Shown here: positions 1-8,171 of the stretch, piece by piece | How positions within the stretch are numbered: the stretch's first letter is position 1 | Layout of the letters: every line of letters starts with the position of its first letter | From: Sphingomonas mali NBRC 15500 | GTDB taxonomy: Bacteria; Pseudomonadota; Alphaproteobacteria; Sphingomonadales; Sphingomonadaceae | Assembly (NCBI RefSeq): GCF_001598415.1 | Contig: NZ_BCYX01000002.1 | Span: forward strand, 1-64,000 | Length of the DNA stretch: 64,000 bases | Direction: 5' to 3' | Made by a program: the position numbers and the translations under genes | Notes under the pieces: generated by a model | Told to the model about the DNA's origin: nothing | Database searches by the model: none | The model's input: the letters and a program-made list of their open reading frames with translations, nothing else

Positions 1-2
1 CC

Positions 3-839
3 AGCCGCAAATCGCTGCGGCTGCTCGGCTCGGTGGGCGAGCCGATCAATCCGGAGGCATGGCGCTGGTATCACCATGTCGTGGGCGACGATCGCTGCCC
101 GATCATCGACATGTGGTGGCAGACCGAAACCGGCGCAGGGATGATCGCGCCATTGCCCGGCGCGACTCCGCTCAAGCCGGGATCGGCGACCTGGCCACTC
201 CCTGGCGTCGAGCCGCAACTGGTCGATGGCGAGGGTCACGTGCTGGACGGTGCGACCGAAGGAGCGCTGGTCATCGCGCGCAGCTGGCCGGGCCAGATGC
301 GCACCGTCTGGGGCGATCACGCGCGGTTCTTTCAGACCTATTTCTCGACCTTTCCGGGCAAATATTTCACCGGTGACGGCGCGCGCCGCGACGCGGACGG
401 CTATTATTGGATCACCGGCCGCGTCGACGACGTGATCAATGTCAGCGGGCACCGCATGGGCACCGCCGAGGTCGAAAGCGCGCTGGTGCTCCATCCGAAA
501 GTGGCCGAGGCGGCAGTGGTCGGCTTCCCCCACGACATCAAAGGCCAGGGCATCTACGCCTATGTCACGCTGAACGTCGGCGAGGAGCCATCGGAAGACC
601 TGCGGCGCGACCTGGTCAAGTGGGTGCGGGTCGAGATCGGCCCGATCGCTACCCCCGACGCGGTGCAATTCGCGGCTGGCCTGCCCAAGACCCGCTCGGG
701 CAAGATCATGCGCCGCATCCTGCGCAAGATCGCAGAGGGCGACGTATCGAGCCTTGGCGACACCTCGACCCTGGCCGATCCGGCGGTGGTCGACGACCTG
801 GTGGCGAACCGGGTCGGCGGTGAGCCGGTCAGCGCCTGA
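3..839 (+). CDS. acs: Acetyl-CoA synthetase, C-terminal part (5' end outside window)
   Basis: Activates acetate to acetyl-CoA through acetyl-AMP in the cytoplasm. The reading frame is open from base 3, so the N-terminal half lies to the left of the window. About 278 residues are visible. Seen directly: [12 protein letters not shown] near the start, the adenylation motif WWQTETG, the hinge/A8 region with [24 protein letters not shown], and the C-terminal [11 protein letters not shown], whose lysine is the residue usually acetylated in Acs. The 3' end overlaps the convergent metallohydrolase gene by 11 bases. Its position beside PQQ-linked genes fits ethanol being oxidised to acetate and then activated. 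A propionyl-CoA synthetase is less likely from these motifs. Confidence 0.93.
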   Translation, partial: SRKSLRLLGSVGEPINPEAWRWYHHVVGDDRCPIIDMWWQTETGAGMIAPLPGATPLKPGSATWPLPGVEPQLVDGEGHVLDGATEGALVIARSWPGQMRTVWGDHARFFQTYFSTFPGKYFTGDGARRDADGYYWITGRVDDVINVSGHRMGTAEVESALVLHPKVAEAAVVGFPHDIKGQGIYAYVTLNVGEEPSEDLRRDLVKWVRVEIGPIATPDAVQFAAGLPKTRSGKIMRRILRKIAEGDVSSLGDTSTLADPAVVDDLVANRVGGEPVSA

Positions 840-1776
840 GGTCGACGCGAGGCAGCGCCTGTTCCTCGATCCGCGAGAAGAAATGGGCAACCGAGCGTTG
901 CAATTCATAGCGCGCGGCCTGCAGCGCAGCGAAACGATCGGGAATCGCCAGATTCCCGGCCTCGACCGCGTCGAGCCCTTCTGCGACGGCGCGATCGAGC
1001 GTGTCGCGGAGCCATGATAGCCAATCGCGCGTCTGGTCGATGGCGGCGCCCGGCGTTGGATCGATGGGTCCATGGCCTGGTATCACCGCACGATGGCCGA
1101 TCGTCCCCAGGCGGTCGAGCGAGGCCAGCCATCGTGCGATATCGGCGTGCGGCGTAGACGGCGCGCGATCGTGGAACACCAGGTCCCCGGCGATTAGCAT
1201 GCCCGTCGTGGCATCCACGATGGCGAGATCGGCCTCGCTGTGCCCCGCGAGCGGGTAGAGATCGAGGCGGCGATCGCCGAACGTCTCATGGTCCTCGCCG
1301 AGCACCTTTCCCGGCGCGGCGAATTCGGTCCCACGCATCCAATCGCCGAGCAGCCGATACATGCCATCCGAAAAGCTCGGGCCGAGCGTTTCCAGCGATC
1401 TGGCCAAAGCGGGCGTCGCCGCGACGATCGAGCGATCGAATGCGGCCGCGCCATAGATGTGGTCGGGGTGCAAATGCGTCAGGTACACACGGATCACGGG
1501 CATGCCGGTCAGCGCTTCGGCCGCCGCTTTGAGCTGCTGGCCGTAGCGCAGTGATGGACCGCAATCGACGAGCACGGTCCCCGCTGCCGTGCGCAGGATC
1601 GAGATATTCGCGATCGCCCCGCCATTGGCATGGTCGATCGGCGCATCCACGCCTCGCACCACCCACAAGTCTGGAGCGACCGGCTGGGGATCGATCGTAT
1701 AGCGCAGCGGCACTGCGTGAAGTGGCGCCGCCACGCCGGCGGCGAGTATGGCAAGCACCGCGCGACGATCGATCAT
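829..1776 (-). CDS. Quinoprotein relay zinc metallohydrolase (metallo-beta-lactamase fold, SoxH-like)
   Basis: 315-residue exported metallo-beta-lactamase-fold hydrolase. The chosen ATG gives [21 protein letters not shown], a signal peptide with a cleavage-like AxA; upstream in-frame codons lie inside the previous gene and are not used. The zinc motif THLHPDH is present, followed by AGHSEAD and PGHGPI, matching the family's metal ligands. The gene follows the SoxYZ-like carrier with only 2 bases between them, so the two are one operon. That pairing is typical of the 'quinoprotein relay system zinc metallohydrolase' families found near PQQ dehydrogenases. The substrate is not known; a periplasmic role in PQQ-linked electron or sulfur relay is inferred from the family. 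Confidence 0.82.
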   Translation of the reverse strand: MIDRRAVLAILAAGVAAPLHAVPLRYTIDPQPVAPDLWVVRGVDAPIDHANGGAIANISILRTAAGTVLVDCGPSLRYGQQLKAAAEALTGMPVIRVYLTHLHPDHIYGAAAFDRSIVAATPALARSLETLGPSFSDGMYRLLGDWMRGTEFAAPGKVLGEDHETFGDRRLDLYPLAGHSEADLAIVDATTGMLIAGDLVFHDRAPSTPHADIARWLASLDRLGTIGHRAVIPGHGPIDPTPGAAIDQTRDWLSWLRDTLDRAVAEGLDAVEAGNLAIPDRFAALQAARYELQRSVAHFFSRIEEQALPRVDLRR

Positions 1777-1778
1777 GT

Positions 1779-2567
1779 TCAACGCGGCGCGGCAACGGTC
1801 GTCGGCATCAGCCGCGCGGCATAGTCGATGCCGTTGGTATCGCGTCCGGCCATGGCGATCTCCTCGCCCGGCAGAGCGTCGACGATTAGCGCAAATTCGG
1901 GATCCTCGGCGACCGACGCCTCGATCCGCAGGTCGCCGAACCGACGCCCCTCCGCACCGGTCAGCACCACCTCCTCGAGGTTGTAGGTCGGGATATTGCC
2001 GATCAGTCCGGTGTCCATCGGATGGCGAAAAGCCAGACGAACGCGCGTCGCGCCCGCGACCCGTCTGGCGACTCCCCGCACCTCCCCCAGGTGCTGCGCC
2101 CAATCGCCTTTGACGCGGCTGATGGGCGGCAGCGAGCATCCACCACCGGCCGCATCGATCCACCCACCCGAGACAAGCCAACTACCGTCGGCGAGTTGCA
2201 CGGCCCCGCGCACCGGCGTGCGCTGATCGAGCTTGATGCGCGTAGAAAAATAGGGCTGCGCCGCGCCCAGCGTATAGTCGACCGCCAGCGGTATCGGATT
2301 GAGGTCGGCGAACAGCAGGATGCGCTTCACACCGACAATGCCGCGAGCATCGATCGCGACCGGAAATTGGCGCTGATTTTCGGCAATGTCGGGGAAAATC
2401 ACCCGGACGCGCGGATCGAACCGTACCGGCGCGTCGCCGAACAGGCTCTTGCCGAGCCGTTGCCACATCGGGGAGCCGAGCGGATCGGCAGGCAATGCCG
2501 CCTGGGCAGGCGCGGCCACGACCATCGCCACGACGGCCGCCGAATAGGACGCAACCCTGCTCATCAT
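1779..2567 (-). CDS. Quinoprotein dehydrogenase-associated SoxYZ-like carrier protein
   Basis: 262 residues, with signal peptide MMSRVASYSAAVVAMVVAAPAQA. The N-terminal half resembles SoxY and ends in the glycine-cysteine swinging-arm motif AAGGGCSLP (about residue 135). The C-terminal half, with FRHPMDTG and the following beta-rich segment, resembles SoxZ. In thiosulfate oxidation SoxYZ carries sulfur on the cysteine; this fused version belongs to a family found with PQQ dehydrogenases instead, and its cargo is unknown. The purine-rich stretch GGGAGAAGG lies just upstream of the start. It is first in a two-gene operon with the metallohydrolase and is divergent from the CXXCW-type gene. Confidence 0.82.
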   Translation of the reverse strand: MMSRVASYSAAVVAMVVAAPAQAALPADPLGSPMWQRLGKSLFGDAPVRFDPRVRVIFPDIAENQRQFPVAIDARGIVGVKRILLFADLNPIPLAVDYTLGAAQPYFSTRIKLDQRTPVRGAVQLADGSWLVSGGWIDAAGGGCSLPPISRVKGDWAQHLGEVRGVARRVAGATRVRLAFRHPMDTGLIGNIPTYNLEEVVLTGAEGRRFGDLRIEASVAEDPEFALIVDALPGEEIAMAGRDTNGIDYAARLMPTTVAAPR

Positions 2568-2597
2568 AGCCTTCTCCCAAAGGCCAAGTTACCGGCC

Positions 2598-2617
2598 CAA
2601 TGTGGCGGGCTACATTG
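2598..2617. promoter_or_regulatory. Inverted repeat in divergent promoter of the PQQ-relay genes
   Basis: Six-base perfect arms CAATGT (2598-2603) and ACATTG (2612-2617) with an 8-base spacer lie in the only 75-base gap between the SoxYZ-like gene and the CXXCW-type gene. This placement fits an operator shared by both promoters. No regulator gene is visible next to it. A TTGGTCC stretch follows just downstream. The arms are short, so chance is possible. Confidence 0.35.
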
Positions 2618-2642
2618 CACCTTGGTCCAAGGAGCCAATCCG

Positions 2643-3182
2643 ATGAGCTGGAGTATGGTCGCCGCGCTGGGACTGCTGGGACTGAGTTTGGCGCAGGACA
2701 CGGCGCCTTTGTTCGATCCCGTCCAAGGCTATCGCCTGACGCATTATCGTGGCGTCGTGCCCGCGCCACCCGACGGCGTGACGCGGATCGACGGTGCGGC
2801 GGCACGGACACTGTGGCGCACGCGGCGCGCGATCTTCGTCGACGCGAGCCCGGCAGCAGGCGTCCGCGACGCCGCGACGGGGCGGTGGGCGCTGTACGAA
2901 GTGCATCGCACGATCCCAGGCGCGCACTGGTTTCCGGACAGCGGACGCGGGGTACTCGCAACCGGGATCGATCGCTGGCTGACGCAAGGAGTCCGGCGCC
3001 TGCAAGCGGGCCATCGCGGGAAGCCCGTGGTGGTGTTCTGCTACGCCGATTGCTGGATGAGCTGGAACGCCGCGCTGCGGCTGCGGCGTGCCGGCGTCCG
3101 CGACGTGCGCTGGTATGCGGAGGGGCTCGATGGCTGGCGCGATATGGACCTGCCGACCGTTGCCGCGACACCCGAGCGTTAG
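2643..3182 (+). CDS. PQQ-dependent catabolism-associated CXXCW-motif protein (rhodanese-like)
   Basis: 179 residues. The ATG has AAGGAG 8 bases upstream, and the protein starts with a short hydrophobic signal (MSWSMVAALGLLGLSLAQ), so it is probably periplasmic. A rhodanese-like fold is suggested by the order FVDASP, the GAHWFPDSGRG segment, and VVVFCYADCWMSW, where the active loop carries two cysteines followed by tryptophan. This family is found near PQQ-dependent alcohol dehydrogenases; its reaction is not established. It is divergent from the SoxYZ-like and metallohydrolase genes, completing a three-gene quinoprotein accessory set. The dehydrogenase itself is not in this window. Confidence 0.85.
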   Translation: MSWSMVAALGLLGLSLAQDTAPLFDPVQGYRLTHYRGVVPAPPDGVTRIDGAAARTLWRTRRAIFVDASPAAGVRDAATGRWALYEVHRTIPGAHWFPDSGRGVLATGIDRWLTQGVRRLQAGHRGKPVVVFCYADCWMSWNAALRLRRAGVRDVRWYAEGLDGWRDMDLPTVAATPER

Positions 3183-3226
3183 CGGGGGCCGGCACTGCAA
3201 CAGTTTCGGCTTTGCTGACCCCGGAC

Positions 3227-5680
3227 CTAGAAGCGGAAGCGCGCACCGATGCGGAGCGATCGCGGCGCCCCCGGCGCGCTGAAGGTCGAATATTGCAGCG
3301 GTCGCTCCCCGCCGATCACCGGCCCGGCGAACGGCCGAGCGACGAAATTCCCGTGCGCGTCGAGCCCCGTCGCCGCGAGTTGCGCGGCGGTCGCATAGCG
3401 CTTGTCGAACAGGTTGCCGACCTGGAGGAAGAAACGCACCGCCTTACTCGGCTTCAATTCCATTCCTGCATTGACCACCGCATAGCCCGCGGTTCGCCCC
3501 GGGCCGAGATAATAGACACCATCGGGTTGATGCGCATTGTTCTCGTTGCCGCGCGCATAGGCGCCTGACGAGGCGATCATGTCGAGATCGAGCGTCAGGA
3601 AGGACGCGACGTCCCAGCCGATCGCCGCCTTGAAAATGTCGCGTGGAACCAACGGAATGCGGTCTCCCTTCGCGATGGCGATAGCGCCGCCGAAACCCGG
3701 CGCGACGCCGTCCGCGCTGCTGTTCGCCGAGCCATCGACCAGTTCCGGGCTGCGATAGGTGGCGTCGAGCAACGTGTAATGTGCCGACACGCGCACGGGG
3801 CCGATCGTGCCGCTCAGGTCGACATCGATTCCCTGGCGTCGGGTGCGGCCGAAATTACGAAAATAGCCGAATCCCGAAGCCTGGCTGGCGACGAACAGGA
3901 TGTCGTCGCGACTGACCGTGCGGAACAGCCCGATCCGCAGCGCGAACGACGCCACGGTCAGGTTCGTTCCCGCCTCCATCGTCGTTGCGATCACCTGTTT
4001 GAGCGGCGGGTCGCCGGCAAGCGCATTGGGCAACCGGCACGGACTCGCCGGGTCCGCGCAGCCCAGTTCGACTGCCGAAGGCGCGCGACTGGTCTGGCCG
4101 AGCGCCGCGTCGAACGTCACGCCACGAACCGGCCTCCAGCGAATGGCCGCGGACGGATTGACGCGCGCGAATACCTGATCGCTATCCAGACTGCCGGTGC
4201 CGCCGCCGGGAGAAATGCGGTCGCGGTTACGGATTGCCGTTCGGTCGTACCGTGCCGACAGGTCGATCGTCAGTTTGCCGATGGTCAGCGATTCCAGTCC
4301 GTAAGCGCTGAACGTCGCCGTCCGGCCATTGAGATCGACGCGGGCGTCGAACGCGTTCTCGGAATCCTGCGAGCCGTCGGCGAAGGCGCCGGGTCCGGTG
4401 ACGGTCGCGACGCTGCGATTTGGCGTGAGATAGCCGAATTGTGATTGTTGCCAGAAATCGACCACCGATCGCACGTAGCCGAGCCCCAACGTCGTCCGGC
4501 TGCGCGCGCCCGCCAAAGGCCCTTCCCAGGTCAGTTCGCCGGAAGCGCCCCATTCGCGCTGGCGATCCCTCGACCGGTTCTGCAGCCCATTGCATTTCTC
4601 GTTGGGTTCGCTGTCGAGCAGGATATTCGCGATGCACCGCCATTTGGGGAACGGCGTATTGGCCTGCGTCTCCCCGTCCAAGGGAAAGCCCGAATAGCCG
4701 GCGGCCGCCAGCGCCGCACGCTCGGCTGCGTTGGGTTGATAGACATTCTCGCCCAACGCGTCGTCATTGATGTCGCCGTTGATCGTATCCGTGTCGATAC
4801 GCCGCCAGAAGAGGGTACCCGAAAGCGACAGCCGATCGGAAAAGCGGTGCGCGGCCGACAGATTGACCAACCAGGCCCGGTTACGGGTCGTGTCGGGCTG
4901 AGAGTAGACACTGGCACGATCGGCCGCCAGCAACCGCATTTCCTGCAAGCCATTGCCGTTGAGGTCGGTATCGGCATGGCTCCCCGACAGCGAGACCGAG
5001 GTGTTGGCGCCGCGCCAGCGCAGTTTGCCGAACGCCTGAAACGCCCGCGATGGCGAGGCATCGCGCCAGCCCCGTTCCTCGAACCAGTCGCCGCTGGCGA
5101 ACAGGTCCACGCCACCGCCGATCGACCCGCCGGCCTGCGCCTCCACGGTGCGACGACCCCACGATCCCCCGCTCACCTCCAGCTCGAAACCGCGGTTGGC
5201 CGCCCCGTCCTTGGTGACGATCGCGATCGCGCCGCCCAGCGAATTGCGCCCGAACAGCGGATCCGATCCCCGCACGATGCTTATGCGCGCGATGGCCGAT
5301 TTGGGAATGAGGTCCCAACTGACGACGTCGCCGAACGGTTGGTTGAGGCGTACGCCATCGAGATAGATCGACAGCCCTTGCGGCGTTCCCAGCAGCGGCG
5401 ACGCGGTAAAGCCGCGATAATTGACGTCGGGCTGCAGCGGGTTGTTCTGGACGTCGTTGATGAACACGCCGCCCGACATGCGGCGAAGATAGTCGGTAAT
5501 GTCAAGCGCATGCGCCCGGTCGATATCGGCGGCGAGCACGATCTCGGCCGGCGGCGCCGGCACGCGATCGTCGCGATTGCCGAGCGGCGTCGCCACGATG
5601 ACAATGTCGCTCGCATCGCCCTCCGGGCCCGCAGGCGGAGGCGGCATCGCGGCGGCAATGAGGGGGAGGAACCACGCCAT
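3227..5680 (-). CDS. TonB-dependent outer-membrane receptor
   Basis: About 817 residues starting at MAWFLPLIAAAM, a short signal; a longer in-frame start 12 codons upstream is possible. The plug carries IVIVATPLGN (TonB-box region), VNYRGFTASP, GTPQGLSIYLDGVRLNQPFGD and IVRGSDPLFGRNSLGG. The barrel follows and ends in the aromatic C-terminus RIGARFRF needed for outer-membrane assembly. It takes up an unknown ligand with energy from TonB-ExbBD. It lies directly after the PQQ-relay genes and converges with the CXXCW-type gene, so its ligand may serve that pathway, for example a metal cofactor. That link is inference only. Confidence 0.9.
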   Translation of the reverse strand: MAWFLPLIAAAMPPPPAGPEGDASDIVIVATPLGNRDDRVPAPPAEIVLAADIDRAHALDITDYLRRMSGGVFINDVQNNPLQPDVNYRGFTASPLLGTPQGLSIYLDGVRLNQPFGDVVSWDLIPKSAIARISIVRGSDPLFGRNSLGGAIAIVTKDGAANRGFELEVSGGSWGRRTVEAQAGGSIGGGVDLFASGDWFEERGWRDASPSRAFQAFGKLRWRGANTSVSLSGSHADTDLNGNGLQEMRLLAADRASVYSQPDTTRNRAWLVNLSAAHRFSDRLSLSGTLFWRRIDTDTINGDINDDALGENVYQPNAAERAALAAAGYSGFPLDGETQANTPFPKWRCIANILLDSEPNEKCNGLQNRSRDRQREWGASGELTWEGPLAGARSRTTLGLGYVRSVVDFWQQSQFGYLTPNRSVATVTGPGAFADGSQDSENAFDARVDLNGRTATFSAYGLESLTIGKLTIDLSARYDRTAIRNRDRISPGGGTGSLDSDQVFARVNPSAAIRWRPVRGVTFDAALGQTSRAPSAVELGCADPASPCRLPNALAGDPPLKQVIATTMEAGTNLTVASFALRIGLFRTVSRDDILFVASQASGFGYFRNFGRTRRQGIDVDLSGTIGPVRVSAHYTLLDATYRSPELVDGSANSSADGVAPGFGGAIAIAKGDRIPLVPRDIFKAAIGWDVASFLTLDLDMIASSGAYARGNENNAHQPDGVYYLGPGRTAGYAVVNAGMELKPSKAVRFFLQVGNLFDKRYATAAQLAATGLDAHGNFVARPFAGPVIGGERPLQYSTFSAPGAPRSLRIGARFRF

Positions 5681-5754
5681 TCCGAGGTCTGTCCGACGCC
5701 TCGATCCTGCTGGCAATTCTACTTTGGGAAGGTGGTGCGTTCAGGAATCTGCGG

Positions 5755-5860
5755 AAAACCGGAAACTGGGCAATTTTTCCTTGCCGCCGAAACGGCATTT
5801 GAGGCGTCATGACTTCAATCCGCAGCCTGATCCATTGGGTGACGATCGCTGCGGGAAAGC
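5755..5860 (-). pseudogene. Remnant of a P4-type integrase N-terminus (DUF4102-like)
   Basis: Read on the minus strand, the sequence encodes RLKCRFGGKEKL preceded by a stop codon exactly where the family has a conserved tryptophan. It is recognisably the same segment as WRLKYRFDGKEKLL in the second remnant near 24.05 kb. The DNA similarity extends over TTTTCCTTGCCG and ATTTGAGGCG on the plus strand. Downstream of the lysine-rich motif the frame is lost. It lies about 75 bases from a tRNA-end-like repeat, in the usual arrangement for island integrases. Only about 100 bases are alignable by eye. Confidence 0.6.
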
Positions 5861-5934
5861 CGGTCGATGCCCCAGCCACGGCCGACCCGCTGGCGCCCGA
5901 ACTGCCGGGCGACCACCAAGCGGATGATGCAAGG

Positions 5935-5957
5935 GGTAGCGGAGGAGGAATCCACGC
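5935..5957. repeat. tRNA-3'-end-like attachment repeat, left copy
   Basis: A 23-base segment beginning GGTAGCGGAGGAGG that matches the segment at 24193-24215 at 21 of 23 positions by eye. Read on the minus strand it resembles the T-arm and acceptor 3' end of a tRNA, the usual target of P4-type integrases. No complete tRNA surrounds it. It lies on the start side of the integrase remnant, as does the right copy. Confidence 0.6.
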
Positions 5958-6017
5958 TAACAGACAGATGATTGATATTAAAGCATTTCCATACCAAAGC
6001 CGGTCACGTCGGCGTGG

Positions 6018-6037
6018 CGGCACCCCAAAAGGTGCCG
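6018..6037 (-). terminator. Possible hairpin downstream of the S9 peptidase gene
   Basis: Seven-base perfect arms CGGCACC and GGTGCCG with a 6-base loop lie 39 bases past the stop of the S9 peptidase gene. There is no following T-run on the minus strand, so an intrinsic terminator is only a possibility. The rest of 5958-6075 shows nothing recognisable. Confidence 0.3.
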
Positions 6038-6075
6038 ACCGGATTGCCAGTTGCCATTCCAGTTGCGGTGAGCGA

Positions 6076-8160
6076 TCAGAGATGGCCGTCGAACCAACCG
6101 AGTACGCGGCGTTGGATATCGCGCTGGTGCGCGGGATCGTGGAACCAGTGCGGCTCGCCCGGATATTTCACCATCTCCGCCTCCTTCCCCAACATCTTCA
6201 AGCCGCGATAGAATTCGAGGCCCAACGTCACGGGTACTCGAGTGTCGCCCTCGCCATGCAATACGAGGACAGGCGTTCGGACATTCGCGAGCATCCGCGC
6301 CGATGAGCTGCGATCGTAAGCGGCCATATTTGTGGTGACATCGCCATAATAACCGAGCGGAAAGTCGGGCGTGTCGGTAATCCGTGCGAACGGCACGAGG
6401 TCCGTGGGCCCGGCGCCGACCACCGCGGCCTTGAAGCGGTCGCCATGCGTCACTGCCCAGGCCGACATGAACCCGCCATAGCTCCAGCCGCCGATGCCGA
6501 GCCGGTTGGGGTCGGCGACCTTCTGCGCGATCAGCGCGTCGACCCCGTCCATCACGTCCTGATAATCCATCCCGCCCCAGTCGTTGCCGACCGCGCGGGC
6601 AAAATCGGTGCCCTGGCCGTCCGATCCGCGCGGATTGGGCAGGAACACGACATAGCCGTGCGTCGCGAGCATCTGCGCCCATTCGTGCCAGCTGCCGAGC
6701 CAGCCCGACCACCATGCCCATTCGGGACCGCCATGTATCTCGACCACCATCTTGGTCGGCGTGCCGGGCACATAATCCGGCGGGGTGACGAGCACGCCGT
6801 AGATTGTCTTGCCATCCTTGCTGTTGCGCCAGCTGATCTCCCTGACCTTGCCGAGCTTCCAGTCGGCGACCTGGGCGTTGATCCTGGTGATCGCGCGCGC
6901 TTTCCCGTCGGCGATGGCCCAGACGTCGGCTGGGCGGTCGGGGCTGGAGAGCGCCGCGACCATCTGGCGGCCGTCGCGGCTGATGTCGAAGTCGCTCGAT
7001 TCGCCGTCGAGTGCCGCGACCGGGACCACCGTCCCTTTTTGCCGGTCGATCCGCACGATAGTCGAGCGCGTCTTCTCGAACGACAGCGCCAGCACCGATT
7101 TGCCGTCGGCCGACCAGCGGACATTGGTGAACAGGCCGGGATGATCGTCGGCGAGCGGACGAACCGCGCCCGTGTCGAGGTCGAAGACGCGCAAACCCAG
7201 CCCGATGAAACCCGGCAGCCGGATCGCCTCGCCCAGGATCGATTTGCCGTCGGCCGACCAGAACGGCCCCTCGGCGGCATTCTCCAGCACGGTCTTGCCG
7301 ATCGTGCCGTTCGCGGGGTCGAACAGGACAAGTCGAGAATGGTAGAAAAAATCGTTGATCCGGGTCGTGTCGGCGACGCGCAACGCCATCCGCTTACCGT
7401 CGGGCGACCAGTCCATCGCGCTGACATTGACCCCTTCGGGCGAGACGCGGCGCGCGGCGTGGCTGGCGAGGTCGAGGATCCACAGCCGGCTGAAATGGCG
7501 GTCGCCGTCGATCTCGGTCCAGTTCGCGCCGCCGGCGATCGCCTGTTTCTCCTGGGGCGATTGCGGGTCGACGCTCAGGAAGGCGATCTGCTTGCCGTCG
7601 GGCGACCAGGCGATATCGTTGACGTCGCCGGGCATCGCGGTCAGCGGGATCGCCTCGCCGCCGCTCACCGGCATCAGCCACAATTGGGTGGAGGCGGCGC
7701 CGGGCTCGGCCGCCCCTGCCGGCGGCGTGCCGGCGACCGGCGGATTGGGACCGGCGGCGGTCGTCATCGAGAAGGCGAAGCTCCCGCCCTTGTCGGTCGC
7801 CAGCGGGTTGGGCCGGTTGGACAGGAACGCGATCCATTTGCCGTCAGGCGACCAGTGCGGCGCGCTGTCGACGCCCGCGCTGACGATGAACGGTCGTGCC
7901 GAGGCGCTGCCATCGCTCGGCACCGCCCAGATGGTCTGATGCGGCGAGGCGAAGGTCGCCATCTGCGCCTGCACGGTGAACAGCGCCGTGCGGCCATCGG
8001 GCGACAATGCGACGTCGCGCATGTCGCGCAGCTTCATGATGTCGTCGGGCGTGACCGGTCCGCCCGATGCGGTAGGTACCGGCGCCGGCTCGTCCGCCCC
8101 CCGTACCATCGGCACGGGGGACAGCGCGATCAGCAAGGCGGCGGTGAGACGGCGGATCAT
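6076..8160 (-). CDS. S9 family prolyl oligopeptidase (acylaminoacyl-peptidase type), exported
   Basis: 694 residues starting at MIRRLTAALLIALS, a signal peptide; a GTG three codons upstream is the alternative. The N-terminal part (about 40-400) has repeated SPDG motifs (SPDGRTALF, SPDGKWIAF, SPDGKQIAF) of a TolB/beta-propeller. The C-terminal alpha/beta hydrolase has the catalytic serine in GGWSYGGF (Ser560), aspartate in HGEGDTRVP (Asp639) and histidine in GEPHWFHD (His671). The spacing of 79 and 32 residues is what acylaminoacyl-peptidases have. It would cut short peptides or blocked amino acids in the periplasm. The gene begins 11 bases after the TonB receptor stop, so the two are probably one operon: receptor first, then peptidase. 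Confidence 0.92.
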   Translation of the reverse strand: MIRRLTAALLIALSPVPMVRGADEPAPVPTASGGPVTPDDIMKLRDMRDVALSPDGRTALFTVQAQMATFASPHQTIWAVPSDGSASARPFIVSAGVDSAPHWSPDGKWIAFLSNRPNPLATDKGGSFAFSMTTAAGPNPPVAGTPPAGAAEPGAASTQLWLMPVSGGEAIPLTAMPGDVNDIAWSPDGKQIAFLSVDPQSPQEKQAIAGGANWTEIDGDRHFSRLWILDLASHAARRVSPEGVNVSAMDWSPDGKRMALRVADTTRINDFFYHSRLVLFDPANGTIGKTVLENAAEGPFWSADGKSILGEAIRLPGFIGLGLRVFDLDTGAVRPLADDHPGLFTNVRWSADGKSVLALSFEKTRSTIVRIDRQKGTVVPVAALDGESSDFDISRDGRQMVAALSSPDRPADVWAIADGKARAITRINAQVADWKLGKVREISWRNSKDGKTIYGVLVTPPDYVPGTPTKMVVEIHGGPEWAWWSGWLGSWHEWAQMLATHGYVVFLPNPRGSDGQGTDFARAVGNDWGGMDYQDVMDGVDALIAQKVADPNRLGIGGWSYGGFMSAWAVTHGDRFKAAVVGAGPTDLVPFARITDTPDFPLGYYGDVTTNMAAYDRSSSARMLANVRTPVLVLHGEGDTRVPVTLGLEFYRGLKMLGKEAEMVKYPGEPHWFHDPAHQRDIQRRVLGWFDGHL

Positions 8161-8171
8161 GATCCGCACCG

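Noticed and set aside
2643..3182. Ordinary rhodanese sulfurtransferase
   Set aside because: The single-cysteine active loop of rhodaneses is replaced by the C-x3-C-W form (FCYADCWMSW) found in the PQQ-associated family.
4445..5812. 455-codon plus-strand open frame opposite the first TonB receptor
   Set aside because: High GC leaves antisense frames open. The amino acid make-up is arginine-rich without any fold motif, and the minus-strand receptor is unmistakable.
5935..5957. Possible complete tRNA gene at the tRNA-like repeat
   Set aside because: Only the last 20 or so bases look tRNA-like. No D-arm, anticodon arm or matching 5' acceptor strand is found at either copy (here or at 24193).
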